64,000 nucleotides of DNA from JAPOXR01 sp965116115 (GCA_965116115.1 OZ220486.1:2604001-2668000); one strand, 5' to 3'. Positions 9,260 through 18,505 are shown, counted from the first letter of the stretch. Notes: generated by a model from the letters alone, not told the origin. Made by a program: numbers and translations.

Positions 9260-10213
9260 ATGACGGGCATGAGCACAGCCGTCACGGTCCCTCCGACCGA
9301 CAAGACACCGGAAGAAATCGCCCAGACTCTCTTCCACGCAAAGACTCGCGCCCGAGCGACGCTGTATCCCGGCGATTGCCGCGAAGTGCTTGCGGACATG
9401 GCGGATAAGAGCGTTCACCTTGTCCTGACCGACCCGCCCTATTTCCTCGACCGGCTGGATGACGGCTGGAGCCCGGAAGACATTGAGCGGTCGAAGCGGC
9501 GCGCAGACGTCGTGGGAGGCCTGCCTGTCGGGATGCGTTTCGACCGGGAGCAGGCGAAGAACCTGCAAGCGTTTCTGGAGCCGGTCGCGGTCGAGCTCTT
9601 GCGCGTTCTGAAACCGGGCGGCTTCCTTTTACTGTTCGCCGCGCCGCGCCTCTACCACCGCGCCGCCGTCGCGATAGAGGACGCGGGTTTCGAGGTCCGG
9701 GACGCTTTCGCATGGCGCTTCACCAAAAAGGCGCAGTTCAAGGCGTTCACGATGGACCATTTTGTGAAGCGCCGGGCCGACATGACGTCAGCGCAGAAGG
9801 CCGACGCTCTCGAATCGCTGGACGGGCGCCGAACGCCGCAGCTTCGCCCGCAATTCGAGACGATCCTATGTGCGCAGAAACCGCGCGAGGGGACGTTCGT
9901 CGATAACTGGCTGACGCATGAAACCGGCCTTATCGACCCGCGCCACAGCCTGACGGCGCGCGTCCCTGAAACCGTCATGACCGTGGAAAAGGAAGCGAAG
10001 GGACGCTTCAACGGGCATCTGACACCGAAGCCGGTCAAGCTCTGCGAACACCTGATCCGGCTGTTCTCTGCCGAAGGGCAAACCGTGCTGGACCCGTTCG
10101 TCGGCTCCGGCACAACCTGCCTCGCCGCGCGGCGGACCAAGCGGCGGAGCATCGGGATTGACATCAATCCCGACTACATCGAGATCTCCCGCAAGCGACT
10201 GGAATCGCGGTAA
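9260..10213 (+). CDS. DNA methyltransferase, beta class (transposon passenger)
   Basis: A 317-residue site-specific DNA methyltransferase. The catalytic motif TDPPY lies at about residues 57-61, and the AdoMet-binding motif DPFVGSGTT at about 278. This order (catalytic first) defines the beta class, which makes N6-methyladenine or N4-methylcytosine. The ATG at 9260 lies 2 bases behind the transposase stop, and the gene's TAA overlaps the next start (TAATG), which suggests coupled translation. No separate specificity domain is seen. Its place inside the terminal repeats of the IS1595 element marks it as a passenger gene. It may protect the element from restriction, or act with the HNH product; both are inferences. 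Confidence 0.88.
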   Translation: MTGMSTAVTVPPTDKTPEEIAQTLFHAKTRARATLYPGDCREVLADMADKSVHLVLTDPPYFLDRLDDGWSPEDIERSKRRADVVGGLPVGMRFDREQAKNLQAFLEPVAVELLRVLKPGGFLLLFAAPRLYHRAAVAIEDAGFEVRDAFAWRFTKKAQFKAFTMDHFVKRRADMTSAQKADALESLDGRRTPQLRPQFETILCAQKPREGTFVDNWLTHETGLIDPRHSLTARVPETVMTVEKEAKGRFNGHLTPKPVKLCEHLIRLFSAEGQTVLDPFVGSGTTCLAARRTKRRSIGIDINPDYIEISRKRLESR

Positions 10214-10822
10214 TGGCCGTTCCGCCTCTGGAGAAGCGCCACGGCCACCGGGGCGTTGCTCACCTGCGCATCGCGGTCATGGAGGTGCTGTATGCCGCGA
10301 AGAAGGCCGGGGAATGCCTTGGGGCCGCCGGGATAGGCCGACGCGCAGGTATCTTCCGCGAACCGGGTTATGCGGTGAAACAGGGCAACGACTACAATTG
10401 TGACAGGTGTCCTCAACTCTCTGGTCAAGGAACGGCTACTGACGAAATGCACCCAGGCCAACGGCCGGCCGGGCTGGGAGCTTACCGGCGCGGCATTTCA
10501 GCGCCGGGACCAGGAAGTCACCGAAATGCCGGACTGGGGCGGCGACAAGCGCATCATCGACGCCTACCGGCTGAAACAGTGGGGCTTCTGCCCCGGTTGC
10601 CTTACCGTCCTGCCGGAGCGTCCGGACGTCGATCATATCCGGGCGAAGGCGCGGGGAGGCTCTGACGAAGCGGAGAACAAGCAATTGCTCTGCCCGAACT
10701 GCAACCGCCGGCGCGGCGCTAAGCCGTTCGCGCCATTCCTTGCCGAGCGACTGGCGGACGGAAATGATGTGGACCGACTACGAGCCAGAGGATGGCTGGC
10801 CAACCCTATAATCCCCATTTGA
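10213..10822 (+). pseudogene. HNH endonuclease gene with a frameshift (transposon passenger)
   Basis: The ATG at 10213 overlaps the methyltransferase stop. The first 60 or so residues (helix-turn-helix-like, ending ...AVKQGNDYN) lie in one frame. From about 10395 the homology continues one base shifted as GVLNSLVKERLLTKCTQANG. The C-terminal part holds an HNH zinc nuclease: FCPGC, DVDHIRAKARGGSDE, ENKQLLCPNCNRRR. The shift could be a mutation or a programmed event; I lean to mutation. The final codons read through the transposon's right terminal repeat, and the TGA stop is supplied by the target sequence outside the element, so the natural C-terminus is uncertain. Confidence 0.75.
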
Positions 10823-10824
10823 AA

Positions 10825-11385
10825 GACGTCGCTGGCATGAAATTGCATCGTGATCTCGGCGGCACGCAAAAGACGGCATGGCGCTTGGCGCACCGCATCC
10901 GGGAAACATGGAGCGACAATCCGGCGATGTTCACGGGCGCGGTTGAAACCGATGAAACGCATACAGGCGGAAAACGCAGGAACATGCCTAAAGCCGCGCG
11001 GAAAGAGCTCATCGGACGCGGCGGAGACGGCGAATCCGCTGTCGCGGGTATTGAGGAACGCGGTACCGGACGGGTACAGGCGGCGAAGGCGCGAACGGAC
11101 AACAGCAGGACTTCCCAAGCGGTTTGTCAGGGAGCGTGGCCGGTCAGATGCGACGCTCTGCTAGATGAAGCGGCTGGTCCGTCGCGGAATGCCAGGGTTT
11201 ACGCATGGGAACGTCAACCACAGGGCTTGGGAGCATGTCCGCGGACACGGCGCACACGAACGATCCTGCAACGCGGATACCAAGGAATTTTCCACCAACT
11301 TTCGGAGAAGCGCCTTGAGTTATGTTCATGAGTCTGCCAAGCGTCATGATATCGGGAAGCACGATACAGCGGGCATGATGCAGTC
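10825..11385 (+). pseudogene. Old IS1595-type transposase gene, 3' half
   Basis: Homology to the transposase resumes right after the target duplication with LKDVAGMKLHRDLG, then WRLAHRIRETW, VETDETHTGGKRRNM and VAGIEERGTGRVQA. Frameshifts follow near 11100-11165. In another frame the tail (GMPGFTHGNVNHRAWE, then YVHESAKRHDIGKHDTAGMM) parallels the C-terminus of the intact copy. Joined to 6999-7303, it restores a nearly full-length transposase, so this is the interrupted host gene of the nested insertion. Confidence 0.8.
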
Positions 11386-11468
11386 GCCGCCAGTACGGCC
11401 GAAAAGCGGCTGCGCTGCAAAGGCTTTATCGCCGTTGACCGTCTGTCTTCAGGATTGATGCCGGCAGC

Positions 11469-12134
11469 ATGACCGCTCTGAATTTTGCCAGCGAGACCAT
11501 TTGGACGGGCGACAATCTACCGGTGCTTCGCGGCATGAATTCCGCCTGTATCGATCTGATCTATCTCGACCCGCCGTTCAACTCGAACCGGAACTACGAA
11601 GCGCCGATAGGCTCCAAAGCCGCAGGCGCGGCCTTCAAGGATGCCTGGACTCTCGATGATGTTGATGTCCACGAGCATGGCGAACTAGCGGATCGGAACC
11701 CGGCTGCCTATGCTGTAATTGAGGCGGCCCGGCAGGCGCATGGGAAGTCCATGCAAGCCTATCTCATCATGATGGCCGTCCGATTGCTTGAAATGCGGCG
11801 TATCCTGAAGGCCACGGGCTCGGTCTACCTTCACTGCGATGATGTAGCGGGCCGTTATCTTAAAACGCTCATGGACGGCTTGTTCGGGCCGGCCGCGTTC
11901 CGAAATTCGATCACATGGCGTCGCGCGGTTTCGCACAACGATCCGGGCCGCTACGGACGCATTTCCGACTATTTGCTCTTCTACACGGCAAGCGACGAAT
12001 ATACGTGGAACAAAGTGCGCGAGGAGCAGGACGAGAAAAAACTGGCGATCGCGTATCCAAAAATCGACGAAAACGGAAACAACAAGCTTAATATACTGGA
12101 GCGTCTACTTCACTATTTCCATCCATCAATATAA
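11469..12134 (+). pseudogene. Second DNA methyltransferase gene, 3'-truncated
   Basis: Encodes the N-terminal about 200 residues of a site-specific DNA methyltransferase with the catalytic motif IYLDPPFNSNRNY, then HCDDVAGRYLK. Family members are at least twice as long. After KKLAIAYPKIDENG the reading frame runs into DNA that translates as ERLLHYFHPSI, the tail of an IS630 transposase, so the gene has been cut by an IS end. It is not related closely to the methyltransferase at 9260. It probably belonged to a restriction-modification system or phage, and no partner remains. Confidence 0.75.
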
Positions 12135-12150
12135 CAATGTCGAACTACTA
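12085..12150 (+). mobile_element. IS630 3'-terminal remnant
   Basis: Contains the end of an IS630 transposase reading (LLHYFHPSI then a stop) and its terminal repeat running to cgaactactaa, comparable to the 3' end of the element at 18506. The rest of the element is absent. It replaces the 3' part of the methyltransferase gene. Confidence 0.6.
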
Positions 12151-12485
12151 ATCTCCGGAATCCAAAAATTCCGGGTTAAGGGTTAAGCGTAAATATCAGC
12201 TTGACGCGATGGTTCCCGTATGATTCTATCCGCTGGCGGCAAAACGCAAAAAGCCGGAATCAGGATTGCGATGAGAACGATAGGCGACATTGCGCTGGTT
12301 GATATGGGTGGTCTGTTACCCCCCCCCCCTACGGAAGGGGATGTCCCGACGCAGAGGGGGCAGTCCGGTGTCAACCGCACCGAGTGCGGTTCCCGTCGCC
12401 GTCCTTCAGTCGACGCAATCCACGCGGGCGCGGAAAGTGTCCGTCATCACTGCTGCGGCAGGCGACGGACCAAGTCCGCTCAACT
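12151..12485. other. Non-coding spacer with C11 tract
   Basis: No gene is supported. The stretch holds a small inverted repeat (ccggaat / attccgg, 12155-12174) and a run of 11 C residues at 12319-12329. Short open frames crossing the tract have no recognisable product. Confidence 0.5.
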
Positions 12486-12663
12486 AGTGTCTGTCAGAAA
12501 ACCCCTGTTTCCGGCGGCGTCCGGCGGCGGCTCGGCGCGTCCGGGCCGCCATCCGGCGGCGGATCCGGGCTCTGAAGCACGCCGGACGGCGGGAATCAGT
12601 TGCTGACACTGAATTGACAGGCGTCAACACTGAATTGATGAGCTGCCGGAGCACGGCTGACCG

Positions 12664-12687
12664 CTCCCGGGTTGAGAGACCCGGGAG
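12664..12687. other. Perfect 9-bp inverted repeat behind the ISNCY gene
   Basis: ctcccgggt (12664-12672) and acccgggag (12679-12687) can pair around a 6-base loop. No T-run follows on either strand, so it is not a classic intrinsic terminator. It may block incoming transcription of the element. Confidence 0.45.
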
Positions 12688-12716
12688 AAAGCCGCTGTTT
12701 CGATGAAGGGGGGGGG

Positions 12717-14135
12717 TCAGGCGGCGCGTCGTCGCAATCGCTTCCTGCTCCGCATCTGCCGTCTTTTCAGCAGAAGCCTTCCGAGCCGGCAGCAGTTCGC
12801 GGCCAGCACCGCGAGAGCCGCGGTGCGGGCGAAGCCGTCGCGGCCATGGCTCCGGATCCGGTCGAGACCGCGGTGCTCCAGACAGCTGATCGCCGATTCA
12901 ACCGCCGGATGCTGACGGCGGGCCTCGGCGAAGCCGGGTTCCGACTGCCGCTCCCGCTCCGCCTTCGAAAGATACCCCTTCTTCGGCAGCGCGTTCAGAT
13001 CAAGCATCGCATCCAGACCGCGGCGGTTCTCCGGGCTGTGAAAGCCGCGGTCGAAACTGCAGGCCCGGAGTTCCGGAAACCGCTCCTGCGCCGCCGCGAC
13101 GACCGGAACGGCATGGTGAACATCGGAGTCTTCCTGCATGATCTCATGATGGATTATAAACCAGCCCTGATCCTCGATGACAACCACCGGAACTACTGGC
13201 TCCACGGGCGAGCCGGCCTTGCCCTTGGCGATCCACCGCGTGTGCGGCTCGAAAATCGAGAACACCTTCTCATTCTGCGGTATCACCTCCCCCTGGAGCA
13301 GGCGGCGGCTGACCTGGTCGATCTGCCGCCTGGCGTGCGCCAGATAGCTGTCAATCAAACACAGTTTTAACGCGCTGGCGCCGGCCGCTGCCAAAGCCGA
13401 AAAAGTCTCAGCAGTTTTCGCGACGAGGCGGCGGCAAAACCGCAGATACTCCCTGACGCGCGTCTCGGTCTGCCGCCGCCGCGTGCGGACGCCGTGAAAC
13501 CGCCGCCGCAGCCCGGCCTGCAGATGCGCGCTCTGCCGCCAGCCGGGAACGCCGCGCCGGCAAGCCTCCCGCGCCGTCTCCCGCACCATGCAGCGCACCG
13601 CATCCATGAGAAGATTCACATCCGTCGGAAAATGAACATCCGTCTCAACGCAAAAACTGTCAACGCGGCCGCGCAACGCGGCACCAGGCTTTTTTCCGGC
13701 GACCTCATGGCCGCTCGCTGCCAGCAGTTTGCCGACACGCGCCAGCATCCGCGGCGTCAAGAGGGAAACATCATCGACAAGCGTCTGCATCTCATACCCG
13801 CCGCAGTCGAAAACATCGTCATGGCCGAGCATCGCGCGGATCAGCGCATGGTTGTCTGCCAAGCTCTGAAGCCGGTCGAAATCGCAGTCAGTCCCCTGCT
13901 TGAGAACGCCGATCACCAAAATCGACCGGCAAGCTGTTCCCGGACGACCGTTGTGCCAGTCGACATCGGCGAAGAACTCCTCATCGAAAATCCGCTGAAG
14001 ATCGCGCTGGCGATTGACATAAAGATGCTGCAGGCCCCTGAGAACGTTCTCGATGTCGTCCCGCGACTTCGGATTGATCTTCAGGGTTTCGATGGCCGTC
14101 GAGCCGAGGCGGGCCGGTTTGATCAAGCGTCTCAT
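12717..14135 (-). CDS. ISNCY-family transposase
   Basis: A 472-residue DDE transposase. I start at the ATG at 14135 (MRRLIKPARLGS), where GGGAG lies 6 bases upstream; the open frame extends 33 codons further without a start signal. Family signatures are INPKSRDDIENVLRGLQHLY near the N-terminus, FCVETDVHFPTDVNLLMDAV (first Asp region), a middle segment VVIEDQGWFIIHHEIMQED, and ACSFDRGFHSPENR (second Asp). The C-terminus has a basic tail. No lesions are seen. It is probably functional, though the element ends are uncertain. Confidence 0.8.
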   Translation of the reverse strand: MRRLIKPARLGSTAIETLKINPKSRDDIENVLRGLQHLYVNRQRDLQRIFDEEFFADVDWHNGRPGTACRSILVIGVLKQGTDCDFDRLQSLADNHALIRAMLGHDDVFDCGGYEMQTLVDDVSLLTPRMLARVGKLLAASGHEVAGKKPGAALRGRVDSFCVETDVHFPTDVNLLMDAVRCMVRETAREACRRGVPGWRQSAHLQAGLRRRFHGVRTRRRQTETRVREYLRFCRRLVAKTAETFSALAAAGASALKLCLIDSYLAHARRQIDQVSRRLLQGEVIPQNEKVFSIFEPHTRWIAKGKAGSPVEPVVPVVVIEDQGWFIIHHEIMQEDSDVHHAVPVVAAAQERFPELRACSFDRGFHSPENRRGLDAMLDLNALPKKGYLSKAERERQSEPGFAEARRQHPAVESAISCLEHRGLDRIRSHGRDGFARTAALAVLAANCCRLGRLLLKRRQMRSRKRLRRRAA

Positions 14136-14284
14136 ATCGTTCTCCCGGTGAAAAAAACGGCGAAGATTGCCGCGATTCAGGATAAATCGCCGGATTCTTA
14201 GCGAAAACGCTGATTCTTGAAAAGGAAAAAACACTTCAAAATGCTGAAAAATAATAAGAAAGACACTTTTCTTGCAAGCACCAA

Positions 14285-14872
14285 CTAGGCTGCGTACCCA
14301 GCTGTTCGCTTTGCGTCATACCGCAGCAGGCGGCTGACACCAGTGAGGATAACAGCGGCGAAGTTGTGCGTCCGCTTGTTAAAGCGGGTCGCGACCTGTC
14401 GGAACTCTGTGATTCTTCCGAAGAAACGCTCGATGACATTGCGCTTCGCATAGGCTGCGGCATCCAGCGGCCGCTGCCGCCTGCGGTTCGGCTCAGACGG
14501 AATGACGGCCCGGCAGCTGACTTCCACCGCCCGCTTGAGAACGGCGTCAGCATCGTAAGCCTTGTCGGCGATCAGGACGCAGCTGGCTTCAAGACCGTCA
14601 AGAAAGACCGCCGCCTCGGCGCGGTCGGCGGCCTGCCCCGGCGACAGGCGCATGCGGCGCAACCCGGCCTTGCCGTTGACCGCGGCATGGATTTTCGTCG
14701 TCCGCCCGCCCCGGGAGTGTCGGATTTCCTGCGGTTCGCCGTCCCGGAACGGCCCGGCGGCTCGGCGGTGAGCACGGATCGTCGACGAGTCGATAATCCA
14801 GTTCCGCAGTCCCGGATCGCCGTTGTCTTTTTTGTCTCCGGCTTCTTCAGGCTTTTGAAGATCATCAACACG
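14285..14872 (-). pseudogene. 5'-truncated IS5-family transposase
   Basis: Minus-strand homology to the IS5 transposases at 7412 and 57636, starting at the acidic insertion (DDLQKPEEAGDKKDNGD). It continues through WIIDSSTIRAH, RTTKIHAAVN, LIADKAYDADAV and NVIERFFGRITEFRQV to the end. The N-terminal third is missing, so it cannot act. Its 3' end keeps a CTAG-type terminus near 14285-14288. It is more diverged than the other two copies and therefore older. The truncation point lies just upstream of the lipoprotein start. Confidence 0.8.
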
Positions 14873-14900
14873 ATTCAGTAAATCCACAAAGGAGATTGTC

Positions 14901-15169
14901 ATGAAGATGTTTAAATCGGCCACTGTCGCGGTTACCTGTATTTTGCTCACGGCTTGCGGCGGCGGGGGCGGCAGCCCCGGTACGAATCCGCCCGCCGACC
15001 CCGGCACAACCCCACCCGCCGATCTCAGCGCCGGTGACGCCCAGTCCGCAGATCCCGACGCGACAATCAGCGCCGGGGCGCGGGCCGCCGTCAACCGGCC
15101 ACGCTTCGGCAGCGTGACCCAATCGTCGAATTCAGGCAGTGTCGCGGGTGTGACGGGAGACGCGGCGTC
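14901..15169 (+). pseudogene. TbpB-like surface lipoprotein, 5' part
   Basis: Starts at ATG 14901 with AAAGGAG about 8 bases upstream. A lipoprotein signal peptide ends at the lipobox LLTACGGGG (Cys about residue 19). A low-complexity Pro/Gly linker follows (PADPGTTPPADLSAG), then RFGSVTQSSNSGSVAGVTG. The gene is broken here by an IS4-type element and continues at 17522. Joined, the product would be about 357 residues. It ends in a transferrin-binding-protein-like beta-barrel domain, a type seen in outer-membrane lipoproteins of marine alphaproteobacteria. The ligand is unknown. Confidence 0.82.
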
Positions 15170-17510
15170 TATCAACAATACACACTTGACTTCCAGCATG
15201 CTTCCGTGCGAATCATGCGGCCATGCGGATCGGTATGCGTCAAATTTCTTCGGAGACGGTGGAATGGTTCGACAGGGCCTGCAAGAGCGGGGACCTGACG
15301 CGGACCGCGCTCGCCCGCGAACTGTGCGGGCGTGAGAGCTGGCGCGGCCGCACCGGCAAGCTGTGCCTCGCGTCGGCGCGCAAGCTCTTGCCGACGCTTG
15401 CGGAGAGGCTGGGCGCGCGCCTGCCGGAGGCGAAGGAGACGGGGCTTGATCCGCACTCGCGTCCTGCGGCCGACTTTCCCGACATCTCTGTCGCGTGCGC
15501 GCTCAGCGAGCTCGGCGCCCTGTCGCTCGAACCGTTGACGGACGCGGATGACCGCCGCCGCTGGGAATCGATGATCGAGACACATCATCCGGAAGGACAT
15601 CGCCGCCCGCCGGGCGGCCAGGTCCGGCACTGGGTCCGTTCTGAACGTTTCGGGGTCCTGGGCGGCATCGGTTTCTCCGCGGCCGGGATCCAGCTCGGCC
15701 CCCGCGACGGCTTGATCGGCTGGTCGGCCGATGCCCGCGTCGCTAATATCGGCAAGGTCGTGTGCAACAACCGGTTTCTCCTGCTGCCCGGCGTCCGGGT
15801 GCGCGGGCTGGCGTCCCGGGTCCTCCGCTTGGCGGCGGAGCGGATCGCCGGCGACCAGCCAGCCGCCTACGGCGAGCGTCCTGTCCTGGCGCAGACCTTC
15901 ACGGGGCCGGAGATGTCCGGCCTGAGCTACAGGGCCGCGGGATGGAAACGCTGCCCGGAACTGACTTCGGGGCGGCGTTCGGGCGTGCGCCGCGCGGTCT
16001 GGCTCAAGCCGCTTTCGGAGGGCTGGCGCGAGGTTCTGAGCCGCGTGCCGGAACGGGTTCTCGGCTGGTCCGGATCGCTGTACAGCGAGGGGGGCTGGGC
16101 CGAACGGGAGTACGGGCGCAGCACGCACCCGGACGGCAGGGTCAGGCGCCGGATCGCGCGCATGGGCGCGGCCTGGACCCGGCGGCTCGGCGAGGGCCTG
16201 CCGGCGATCTTTCCGGGACAGGCGGAACAGGCGGCGGCTTACCGGCTGTTGTCGAACAAGGCGGTGAAGATGGAGCACATACTGCATTCGCACTTCGAGC
16301 AGACGGTCGAGAGGTGCCGCGCCGAGCGGCTCGTGCTGGCTGTTCAGGACACGACCGCGCTGAACTACGACGGCCTGTCGGCGACGTCGGGCCTCGACGA
16401 CATCGGCGGCGGCGGCAAGGGAGCGTCGGGCATCCTCGCTCATGTCGGCGTCGCGGTGAACGCGGCCGGACGGCCGCTCGGGATGTTCGAGGCGGACGCG
16501 GAATTCCGCCGGGCGGAGGAGAAGGACAGCGTCCGCTGGATCGCCGGTCTCGACCGTGCGCAGGAACTCGCGCGCGCCTGCCCGGACACCCGCGTGGTGA
16601 CGGTCTGCGACCGGGAGGGCGACTTCCAGTAACTGATCTCGCGCGCCGGGGAGACAGGGGCGGCCTTGCTGATCCGGGCGGGCCGGGGATCGAAGCGACG
16701 GGCAGCGCTGCCCTCGGGCGGCGACGCCGATCTCCGGGACTTCGTGCTGGCGACAGACCCTGTGGGAACAAGGAAAATCGAGGTTCCCGCCTGCGGCGGC
16801 CCGAACCGCAGGAAGGGCCGCACGGCGAAGCTGACGCTGCGCTGCGCGTCTGTGAACCTGCTCCCCCCGAAGGACCGGGCGGGCGAAGCGCCGGTTCGCA
16901 TGACCGCCGTCTCCGCCCTCGAGGAAAACCCGCCCCGCCGCCCCTTGAAGGGGAAAAAGAGCGCGCCGCTGCACTGGATGCTGCTGACTACGGAGGGCGA
17001 AGCCGGCTTCGAGACCGCCCGCACCGCGCTGCGCTGGTACGAACTGCGCTGGCGGATCGAACGTTTCTTCCACGCCCTGAAGGTCGGCACCCGCATCGAA
17101 GACCGCAGACTGAATGACGCCGACGACCTCCGCAAGTGCTTCGCCTTCGACGCGGTCACAGCGTTCCGGGTCTGGGATCTCTCCCTCTTGGCCCGCGAGA
17201 GGCCGGACGACCCGGCCGGACTGCATGTCGCCCGGGAAGACATCACGGTCCTCTGCGCCCTCGCCGCCCGGCACGGCTTCAAGGTTCCCCGGGCGCCGCC
17301 GGATATGACCGTCAAGGGCTTCGTCGTGCTTACCGGCGGGCTGGCCGGCTTTCATCCTTCGAAACGTCAGCCGCTGCCCGGCACGCAGAAGCTGTGGGAA
17401 GGCGTCAGGTTCCTGTCTCAGGCCGTCATCGCTGTCCGCGCTGTGCGGGACTGGGAAGGAGGCTGGCCGGAAGGAGAAGAAGACACGGAGATAAGTATGT
17501 TAGATTGATA
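15170..17510 (+). mobile_element. IS4-family element with DruA-like domain
   Basis: Flanked by the 11-bp direct repeat gacgcggcgtc (15159-15169 and 17511-17521). Its ends are inverted repeats starting TATCAA on both sides, and about 15 of the first 23 positions match. The element is 2341 bp with one transposase gene that nearly fills it. It disrupts the lipoprotein gene, whose two parts join cleanly when the element and one repeat are removed. Confidence 0.85.
15223..17508 (+). pseudogene. IS4/Tn5-like transposase fused to a DUF4338 (DruA-like) domain, in-frame TAA
   Basis: One frame runs from 15223 to 17508, broken only by TAA at 16630-16632 (context FQ*LISRAG). The N-terminal about 230 residues resemble DUF4338, the fold of DruA from the Druantia defence system (IETHHPEG, ...RFGVLGGIGFSAA, IGWSADAR, FLLLPGVRVRGLAS). 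The rest is a Tn5-like IS4 transposase: VQDTTALNY (first Asp), VCDREGDF (second Asp) and YELRWRIERFFHALK, a perfect Y-2-R-3-E-6-K signature. The stop falls just after the second Asp, so without readthrough the catalytic Glu is lost. DUF4338 next to or fused with IS4-type transposases is, from memory, a known arrangement. Confidence 0.8.
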
Positions 17511-17521
17511 GACGCGGCGTC

Positions 17522-18326
17522 CGCCTCGTTCGACGGGCGCCATGTGCGTGTGAACGTCCGGCGCACCGACGGGAGCAGCGTCGCCTTCAATTCCGCGTCC
17601 CACGGGCTCGCTGCCAAATCCTATGACCCGATCTTATCCGGGTATTCCTTTCGCGGCGACGGGATGTTGACATACACCGACACCAGCGTCACGCTCGCGG
17701 CGGTCTACACAAACTGGAACAACGCGGATCCGAGCGACTATCTGGCCGGCGGCTACTGGATGCACGCCGTGGGACGCGTCAATCCGCTGGAGATCACGGG
17801 GGTGGAGATCGGCGCGTTCGTGGACGGCCCCGAAATCTCCGGCGATCCGACACTGCCAGTCAGCGGCAGAGCGACCTACACGGGCACTGCCGGGGGGTTG
17901 TATGGCTATAAGAACGGGTCAACCGGAGTGACCACGATTGGAGAATTTCAAGGAGATGCCAGTCTAACTGCGGTCTTTTCGGGCAGTCCCACGATTTCCG
18001 GCTGCATAGGCTGCAATGGCGGTGTTTCTGTGGCAGGCGTCGGGGTCAGTGGAAGCGGGCAAACCGCGACCTTTTCCGGGTCCGCTCCGGTGCGGGTGCG
18101 CATGCAGGCGGCATCCGTTACGGGGGGAGATTTCACCGGCAATGTGAAGATGGAGCGCAGCGACAAAAGCGTGACTTCCTCAGGCGGTTCCTGGGGCGGG
18201 CGGTTTTCGACCAAGACGCAGGCCGGAGATCCTCGGCTGGTGGCCGGCACCGTCGGGGGTAAATGGACGGAGGCCGACGGGAGCCGGGGAACCGCGGTCG
18301 GAGCTTGGTTCGGAACCCGGAACTGA
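17522..18326 (+). pseudogene. TbpB-like surface lipoprotein, 3' part
   Basis: Continues the gene begun at 14901: after the target repeat the frame reads ASFDGRHVRVNVRRTDGSS. The middle holds NADPSDYLAGGYWMHAVG and GVEIGAFVDGPE. The C-terminal barrel has repeated glycine-rich beta strands (FSGSAPVRVRMQAA, SSGGSWGGRFSTK) and ends at GAWFGTRN. The strand pattern and PRLVAGTVGGKW match the TbpB-like barrel domain. The downstream half has no lesion other than the IS, so the break looks recent. Confidence 0.82.
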
Positions 18327-18505
18327 TCACAGTTGCCGATGCGCAGGCGATGGACCCGCGGATAACAGCCCTGCAATCGGCTGCTGTCCCGGGCCATCTG
18401 CCTTGCCAGGGAAGGGTGTCGCAGGAATGCCGGGAAGCAGCTGTATTGTCTCCGGCTGCAGCCGCGACAGGTTGGGCGGAGTCATCCATCGGCATTGCGA
18501 ACTGG

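Larger units (their letters stand above)
7304..10816 (+). mobile_element. IS1595-family transposon with methyltransferase and HNH passengers
   Basis: Both ends can be read. The first 23 bp (counted after removing the IS5 insertion at 7322-8244) and the reverse complement of the last 23 bp match at 20 of 23 positions; they share TATAGGGTTGGC. The element is flanked by the 8-bp direct repeat atttgaaa (7296-7303 and 10817-10824), the target-duplication size known for IS1595. It carries a DDE transposase gene (8307-9257), a beta-class DNA methyltransferase gene and an HNH endonuclease gene, all in one direction and tightly packed. It sits inside an older, related transposase gene. Without the nested IS5 it is about 2.6 kb. 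Confidence 0.85.
12486..14266 (-). mobile_element. ISNCY-type insertion sequence (ends tentative)
   Basis: The element is built around one long transposase gene on the minus strand. Candidate termini are AGTGTCTGTC at 12486 and, as reverse complement, AGTGTCTTTC ending at 14266, which resembles ISNCY ends. No target duplication was found, so the limits are tentative. A 9-bp hairpin and a G9 run lie downstream of the gene, inside the element. Confidence 0.55.

Noticed and set aside
12319..12329. C11 tract as a phase-variation switch
   Set aside because: No recognisable gene spans or follows the tract.
15172..17355. Very long antisense open frame (727 codons) across the IS4 element
   Set aside because: It mirrors the codon bias of the transposase on the other strand, has no family motif, and crosses the element's left terminal region.
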